The position numbers and the translations under genes were made by a program. A stretch of DNA of 64,000 nt from positions 18,507,987 to 18,571,986 of the forward strand of contig NC_044003.1 in assembly GCF_902150065.1 (NCBI RefSeq), written 5' to 3'. This document shows positions 57,728-64,000 of this stretch, one piece after another; the stretch's first letter is position 1; every line of letters begins with the position of its first letter. The notes under the pieces were generated by a model. The model made no database searches. It saw only the letters and a list, made by a program, of their open reading frames with translations, and was not told where the DNA came from. The DNA comes from Myripristis murdjan. Its lineage: Eukaryota; Chordata; Actinopteri; Holocentriformes; Holocentridae.

Positions 57728-58680
57728 CTAACTCCTCTGTGGACCAAATAAGGAGCTTTGAAACATGGCTTCTAACAGTATGAAAAGAAGGAGGTTATAT
57801 GAGGACAAAGTAGCCTGGAAATAGTATGACAGCATAAAAAATGAGAAATTAGCTCAGAAGCCTGAAAAAAAAAAAAAAAACAATGTAGCATTCCTGAGCA
57901 ATTGCAAGAACAAGTGGGCTGTTTTCCATCAAAGCTCACCTGAACAACACCTGACTGATGAGACTTGCCCGAACCACAGCCCCATGTGCGGTTATATGAG
58001 GGCTATTGTCAAGACAAACGTCAGCACACGAGTGGCTGAGTATCGAAACAAAGATTCACGAAAAGGAGCGCAGAACTCGAGAGGCTGTCTACACTTGAGC
58101 TAAGCCAACCATACATACACCTCAAAATTTGTGTGGAACTAATTTACCATTGCAAAGATGTTTCTACAAAGTTAAGCCACAGACACCAATTCATTTACCA
58201 ACATATTTCACACACATTGTATAAGTTCAGCTAAGTTTGTGTCCATACCAGTGTGTTGTGTAACTGTTCTCTGATACAGTTGTGGGACTGCTTGTTCACA
58301 TGACAGCTGTCAACATAAATTGCACAGTACTGAAAGGCACTAGTGAACCTTTTTATGATTACAAAAAACATGGGAGAGTTAAAATGTGTAATGTTTAGTT
58401 TATTGTTTTTAAGGTGGGTTTTCAGGAGTAAAATATATTTTGATTTAGACTTTGTTAAACTTCTTTTAATAACAACAGCTGTCGCTCTGGGGTTGATTAA
58501 ACAACCGCAGGACAACCAGGGGTCTCCCAGATCCACAATCAGATCTTTTCTGCCTGTAAATCCAGTCAGAGTAATGATGGTGTAAAAGTCACATTCTTTC
58601 CTTCCTGCGGTTGCTGGGCTCTTTGCTGACTTACAGAACAGGAATGCATTGTACTAGACAGGTTAATGTTCTAAACCAGC

Positions 58681-58724
58681 TGGAAAAACAATACAGAATG
58701 TGTGGAAAAACAATACAGAATGTA
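58681..58724. repeat. 22-bp tandem duplication
   Basis: Two copies of TGGAAAAACAATACAGAATG plus two bases, with one difference in the last base. A recent local duplication in intergenic DNA. Confidence 0.9.
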
Positions 58725-59538
58725 AGGGGAACAGCCAATAAAAAGTTTGTCCCGGGACATTCAATAAATTAATCAATGCATGGCTCCATCTTCCATTACT
58801 TTAAACTCTTTTTCACCCTAAAGACTAATTGTCAGCTGAGCTGGTGCAGGTGTCATTAGTTTAAAAACACTAGAAAATTAAGATGTATATTAACTGACCA
58901 TTTAAAATGGACATAAGTCACCCAAGTGTGTGATTTTTGGTTAAGTCCTTCATTTGTCATTTCATTGTAATTCAGTAGGCTACAGAAATAGACCAAAAGT
59001 TACGTAAGGGAGCACAAGCTTTTGATCACATATCACCTTTAGCTCAGTCATTCCATGTAATCACAAAGCAATAGCATTCCTGGGGGGAACATTTTTAGGG
59101 CTTTGTTGTTTATCATTAGCTACAATAACTGTCAAAACTACATTCATGTAGTATCTACACTTATTTTTTAAGGATGAAGAAGCACGTGTCAGAGGCTATT
59201 TGTGTTTCTTCTATATTTAGACCTGATATATGTAAAGGACAGTCAGCAGTGGTGGGTGTATTGGACTGTAGCAAATTCTGTTACACTGTGAATTCATTCA
59301 GTGGATAGTTCCTAATGAATGAAATATAGGCCTATTGATTCTTTGTGTACTTTGGGAAAGCAACTTAAACTGATACATCAGTGCAGGGCACACCAATTTA
59401 TACCCCATAGCGCCATCTAAGGGAGTATTTGAATATTACAGTAGCAGTGTGTAAAGCATGTAAAAATACTTTTGTTTGCAGTCAGCTTCTATTACACCTG
59501 CCAAGAATGGCTGTTCCTGAACATTTGCTTTAAATAGC

Positions 59539-59572
<34 letters not shown>

Positions 59573-59603
59573 AGCACAGATCATGTATGCAGTACAAATT
59601 GTA

Positions 59604-59609
59604 TTTATT
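59604..59609 (-). terminator. Polyadenylation signal of APOB
   Basis: AATAAA on the minus strand, 287 nt beyond the APOB stop. Confidence 0.65.
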
Positions 59610-59895
59610 GAAGCCTTCATATAGTTTTTTTTAAATAGTACAACACACAATGGAAGCACAGTAGGATCTTAACAAATTGCAGTCTACTGTGAAGTACACA
59701 AAATTAGCAATTAGAAAAAACAATGTAGGGAGACAGACATCATGGGTACAGACTTGTATTTTTTGGCATGTATTTTTGTAGCTTATGAAAGAATAAGGCA
59801 GGCTTATTATGGTCTTTCTGGTTACCAAACAGGCACAATAACAGTCTTTCTAAATGTGCTATTGGACAGCATATGGTGGTTATCTATGCAGTCAT

Positions 59896-62800
59896 TTAGT
59901 TGGATTTTGGAATGAATGGAAAAGGGATCTCAACATCCATCTGTCTGTCACTTACTCTCACAAAAGGCTTAAAAGTAGCGCTTTTCTCTTTAAGGAGCTC
60001 AATGGCATTATTGTAGAAAGCATTCAATTTTTTGACCAAGGAGTTAATCCAGGCCTGGATGTCAGCTTGAAGCTGTTCCATAGACATTTCAGCAAAAATT
60101 TGTTGGAGATTGGCTCTCATAACAGTGACATATTCCATAACATCTCTGTAGGTCTCTTCAATTTGTTTGGTGATATCAGCCATGATACGTGAGTTGATGG
60201 CATCAGTGTACACATCATTTACCCAAGTGGAGATTTTCTCTACATCCTGAGATTTTAGGGAGTTGAAAAGTTCCTCACTTTTGTCAATGGTAAAATGCAT
60301 GAGGTCAGACAACTTCCTAATGATATCTTCCAGCTGGATAGCACCCAATTTCTTCACAGTGACAATCACTTGGCCCTGCAGTTTTTTGAATACTACCATC
60401 AAGTCTTCTATAAATTCTCGTCCACTGAAAATGTGATTAGTGCCAATGACAGTGAATTCAATGGACCTGAAATGATCAAGAATTGCTTCAAACTGGGTGG
60501 CAAAGAGCTCTGGAATCTTCTGGATAGCCTCCTCAGATACATCAGCAACAAAAGCGCTAAATTTCTGGTACACTTCAAGCCCAGACAGTTTCTGGTCATA
60601 TCCAGGAATCTGGAACTTGGTCTCTCTCAAGAATTTAATTGCAGCATCGAGAAGAATTTGAATGTTCTTTTGGTACTCTCTGAGGATCAACATGGTGCTG
60701 TCTGCTACACTGGTGGTCATTTCAGAAAGGTTTAATGATGCCAGGTTATCAGCAGCCCTCTTAAACATGACTTTACCTTGCTGTTTAGCCTGCTCAAATG
60801 AACCCTCAAGGTTTCTAGCAAGTCTGGTGACTTCATTGTATGTCATGCGAATAGGTCTGGACACCATCTCCATGACTGTTGGCACATTCTTCTTCAAACC
60901 GAGCATCATTTCATAGGGCATCTCTGTGTTCCAAGTTGTCTGAAGGCTCAGCTTCTCAGAGTTCACTACAGCCATCTTCACAGCCAAGATATCAACATCT
61001 TTTGTGGGCTGGGACTGTATGAAAAAGCAAACAAACAAACAAAATACAGAAATAAGTAAAAAATCACAGCACCATCAAGCTTAACTGAAATCACATTACA
61101 TTACTTAAATAAGAACAAAAGCTATTTCTTACCGGGTAGCGACCATAGAGTCTTCCTTTCATTTGGGCTGGGAGCTTAGTCTGCACCTGAAGTGAAAGGA
61201 TCCCTGAAGATGGAGAGGCCACAGAGAGGATAAGACCTTCCTCTGGATTTGCAAACATCTCCTGGTTTATTTCTAGCATGACAGGTGAATTGACCTTCAT
61301 TGAATTGGCAATAGAAGCTTCCATAGCTTCAGCACTGATCTTGATAGTGCTGTCATGGTTTCCCTCCACCATTGTATGTTTCACAGACATGACAGAGGCC
61401 ATTTTCATTCCATTAGCTGTGTTGATGGTGGTGGTGCCCTCAATGTCACCAGCCAGAACCTGAAACTCAGAGGATGAGGAACCATGGAGATTCATGATGA
61501 TATCGCCCTGGTTGATGACACTAGCCTCAGTTTTGAGTGTGATCACAGCGGTCTTCATGGAAAACTCATAGCTCATATCACCCATGGCAGGGATCATGAT
61601 GCTCTTTTTAGGCAGAGTGATTTTTGGGAAAGTCATCTTGCTAAGGGCAGATGGAACATGCAGAGCAGGTGTTTTGATGAGACTGAAGTCAGGCAGGGGA
61701 ATGGTGAAAGAAGACACGTCAACATTTATCACTGGGACTTTGTATGCAGGTACAGTAATGGTTTTGGGCAGGTCAATGCTGTATTTTTCATACTCTGACT
61801 TTGCTTTGTCATAAGATGTAGTGAGGATGGCCACAGCCTTATCCTTGCCAATGAGCATGTTCTTGTGCAGAATCCTGGCATTTTTATTAATGGCATTAAT
61901 GATTGGTTCCATATCAATGTCGATGGTGATCATCTCAGGGTTCTTCATGTACTTCAGCTTGATGTCCATATCAAAGGTCTGCTGAGTGGTGGTCAGGAGG
62001 ATGCTCAGGCCAGTGTCTTCCCACAGTGAGTAGCGTTCCACTTTTGGTGTCCTCAAACCAAGGAATGGCACTGTCATTTCAGGAATGGTGATAGGCTCTC
62101 TCAGCACATCAAGATTGGCTTCTCCATCAATCTGGGCAAAGATGTTAATTTGTTTTTCACCATTATCCATGGTGAAGTAATGGGAGTATTTGTGCTGGTT
62201 GAATCTAGCAAGGCCTGTCCAGCTAGCTTGCTGTACCTCAGAGTTCAAGGTAAGAGCAATGTCATTCTGGAGATCGACCTTTCCAGTCACCTTGAATGGA
62301 AGGGCAACCTTGGTGTTTCCCTTGTTCTTGGCATCAAACATAAGCTCATTTGGTGTGATCAAAGCAGCAACAGAGTTTGAGAGGGTTCCCTCAATTTGTC
62401 CAACCAGCTCTGCATTGTGTGAGGCAGTAAAATCAACTTTCAGGTCTTCAACCTTAGCCTGGACTTTTAGCTCTGCAACACTTGTACGAATGAAAGGTGC
62501 TTCTGTTTCAGCCTTGGCATCAATGATAACATGGCGGAAAATGCAGATATCAGCATTCAGATTCTGATTCATTTTTAAGCGACTGCCAGCTGTTTGTCCA
62601 GTAAAAGTAACTTTGACTGTGTGGAGATCCATAACAACGTCTACATCACTATTGTGGGTTGCCTCATCTGAGTAGTCCAGAACTGCATATTTTCCCTTGC
62701 CTACATTGTTAATGGTCAGACGAGCAGTGCCTGCTTCAACTATGAAAACAGCCTTTTGGTTGATGGATGCTTCACTGAAGAGCTCTACGGATGGCATGTT

Positions 62801-64000
62801 AATGTCATGTTTATAATTAGTTTCCACATTGGCAGAAAGTCCATTTTCCATGATAAAGGATGCATTACTGACAAGCTCCCCTGTATAGCTCTTAGTTGTG
62901 GCCTTGGCAGTAGTTTTAGCAGAAGCCTGAGCTGACAAGCCATAGAGAGTTATCATTCCCTGGTGGTCGAGTGTGAAAAATGTGTGCACAGCCTTGATGT
63001 TCTCAGAGAAAGACAGGCGGTTCATCTTGGGCACAGATAGATGAGCGCTGGCATCCAAAGTGTAGGGAAGGACTGCATAAGGAGATGTGGCCTGTGAGTT
63101 GAGGTTCATAGTGAACTCTGGCGTATTTGGTGTAGTTGTGGTGTTCTGCAGCTCAGCAGTGGTCCTGAGGCTGTATTCGGGTGAGATGACTCTGAACTCA
63201 CCATAAAGCTTTCCAAAACAGGGAATCTTGCTCATTTCTGTGACTTTGTCTTTCAGCTCCATGGCAAATGTTTCATAGTCAAAGGATTTGATTTTTTGGA
63301 CCATTCTGATGAAATAGATGCTTATGTCATCAATCATTTGCTTGAAGTCAAAGGCATACAGTTGATTCACAAACTCCTTTACAGGTGCCATGATACTGTT
63401 GAGCAAAGGCTGGATGTCAACTGACTTGAGAGCAGCAAATGCAGACTGAATCTTCTCCCTGACCTGGTACTGCTTCATAATTTTAACAGCCTCATCCATG
63501 ATAGTCTCAATCATCTTTTCAACTTCATAGCTGGACAGAATCTCTTCTATTTTGGCATAAATCACATTGATTTTGTTCATAATATTATGCTTTTTCATCC
63601 ATGCCATGATACTGTCCATGACTGATCTCAGTGCATTAATGATTTTCTCAGAGGGAAATTTGGCCATCAGGTTGGTGATGTGATTCTCCATTGAGCTGAC
63701 AAAGTTCTTCATGTCTTGGACAAACATCCTGAAATCAAAGTTGTCAATAACCTCTTTCAGCTCTGACACTTTCTCCTGAACTTTAGCACTGATTTCATAG
63801 TTGGTATCAAAATCTTTCAGCATGTCAATGCTGTGGTCCATCAGCCTCATAATAATAGTCTTCATTTCTTCTATGACTGTAGGCAGATGCTCAATGAAAG
63901 GGATCTGGATGAAGTGGCTGTCACTGTTCTTGTCATACTTTACAAATCCAGAGATGGAGTAGTCTTGGTTCTCGCTGGCTTTGCTGAAGAGGTTGGTGGC
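59896..64000 (-). CDS. apob: Apolipoprotein B, C-terminal part (5' part beyond the window)
   Basis: Structural protein of triglyceride-rich lipoproteins, secreted by liver and intestine. Two exons are in view: a giant exon open from the right edge to 61133 (956 codons) and the last exon 61014-59896 (372 residues plus stop), joined in phase 0 across a 118-nt intron. Family marks: DGEANLDVLREPITIPEM followed by SLWEDTGLSILLTTTQQTFD, MIPAMGDMSYEFSMKTAVIT, and helical repeats with the register of the alpha3 region. The last exon is amphipathic helix throughout (EMMLGLKKNVPTVMEM, AAIKFLRETKFQIPGYDQKL). Human ApoB has several hundred more residues and two extra small exons between the matching parts, so this tail is compact. 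Teleosts have apoba and apobb copies, and synteny with RHOB does not decide which this is. Confidence 0.95.

Larger units (their letters stand above)
57246..59585. other. Intergenic stretch between RHOB and APOB
   Basis: No coding exon was recognised. Human HS1BP3, GDF7 and LDAH, which lie in this interval, are absent. It holds a strong hairpin (57682-57727), a 22-bp tandem duplication (58681-58724), a CTCF-like TAGATGGCGCTA word (minus, 59408-59421) and A runs near 57865 and 59541. Confidence 0.5.

Overview
The window is vertebrate nuclear DNA, and the gene content points to a teleost fish, probably a spiny-rayed (acanthomorph) one. It has short introns with GT-AG borders, AC and AT microsatellites, fish-type MITEs and LINE tails, and a zona-pellucida AX (ZPAX) egg-coat gene, a fish/amphibian family. 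I saw no viral elements, CRISPR arrays, tRNA or rRNA. The species cannot be named from sequence alone.

Layout, left to right: ZPAX (minus, 3' end beyond the left edge, about 0.1-4.0 kb); TTC32 (minus, 5.3-6.3 kb); a gene-poor 5 kb; MATN3, a matrilin (minus, 11.7-16.9 kb); LAPTM4A (minus, 19.2-27.4 kb); a short, divergent syndecan (minus, 28.3-30.9 kb); PUM2 (minus, 21 coding exons, 34.4-53.4 kb); RHOB (plus, one exon, 56.0-56.6 kb); and the 3' part of APOB (minus, 59.9 kb to the right edge). The order and strands TTC32-MATN3-LAPTM4A-SDC1-PUM2-RHOB-APOB match human 2p24. Human WDR35 (between TTC32 and MATN3) and HS1BP3, GDF7 and LDAH (between RHOB and APOB) are not seen here.

The most unusual item is the syndecan. 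It sits exactly where SDC1 sits in tetrapods, a gene I recall as reported missing from fish, and it keeps the N-terminal glycosaminoglycan-site region and the GGxxG transmembrane segment. It is only about 155 residues long and its cytoplasmic tail has lost the C1 motif and the EFYA PDZ ligand. Other points of interest are a RhoB with Thr instead of Asn at position 41 and an HRAS-like CVLS prenylation box; a U12-type AT-AC intron and a skippable 178-residue Pro/Thr-rich exon in MATN3; an antisense Myb/SANT-like open frame from a decayed DNA transposon in a PUM2 intron; two strong short hairpins; and a set of CTCF-like motifs.

The genes are mostly independent housekeeping or tissue genes kept together by old linkage. 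Matrilin and syndecan are an ancestral pair (matrix adaptor and cell-surface proteoglycan). PUM2 and RHOB lie head to head with about 0.7 kb between their probable start sites. Exon borders were placed by hand from splice consensus, reading phase and family similarity. Every multi-exon CDS given here closes in frame, but none has transcript support.
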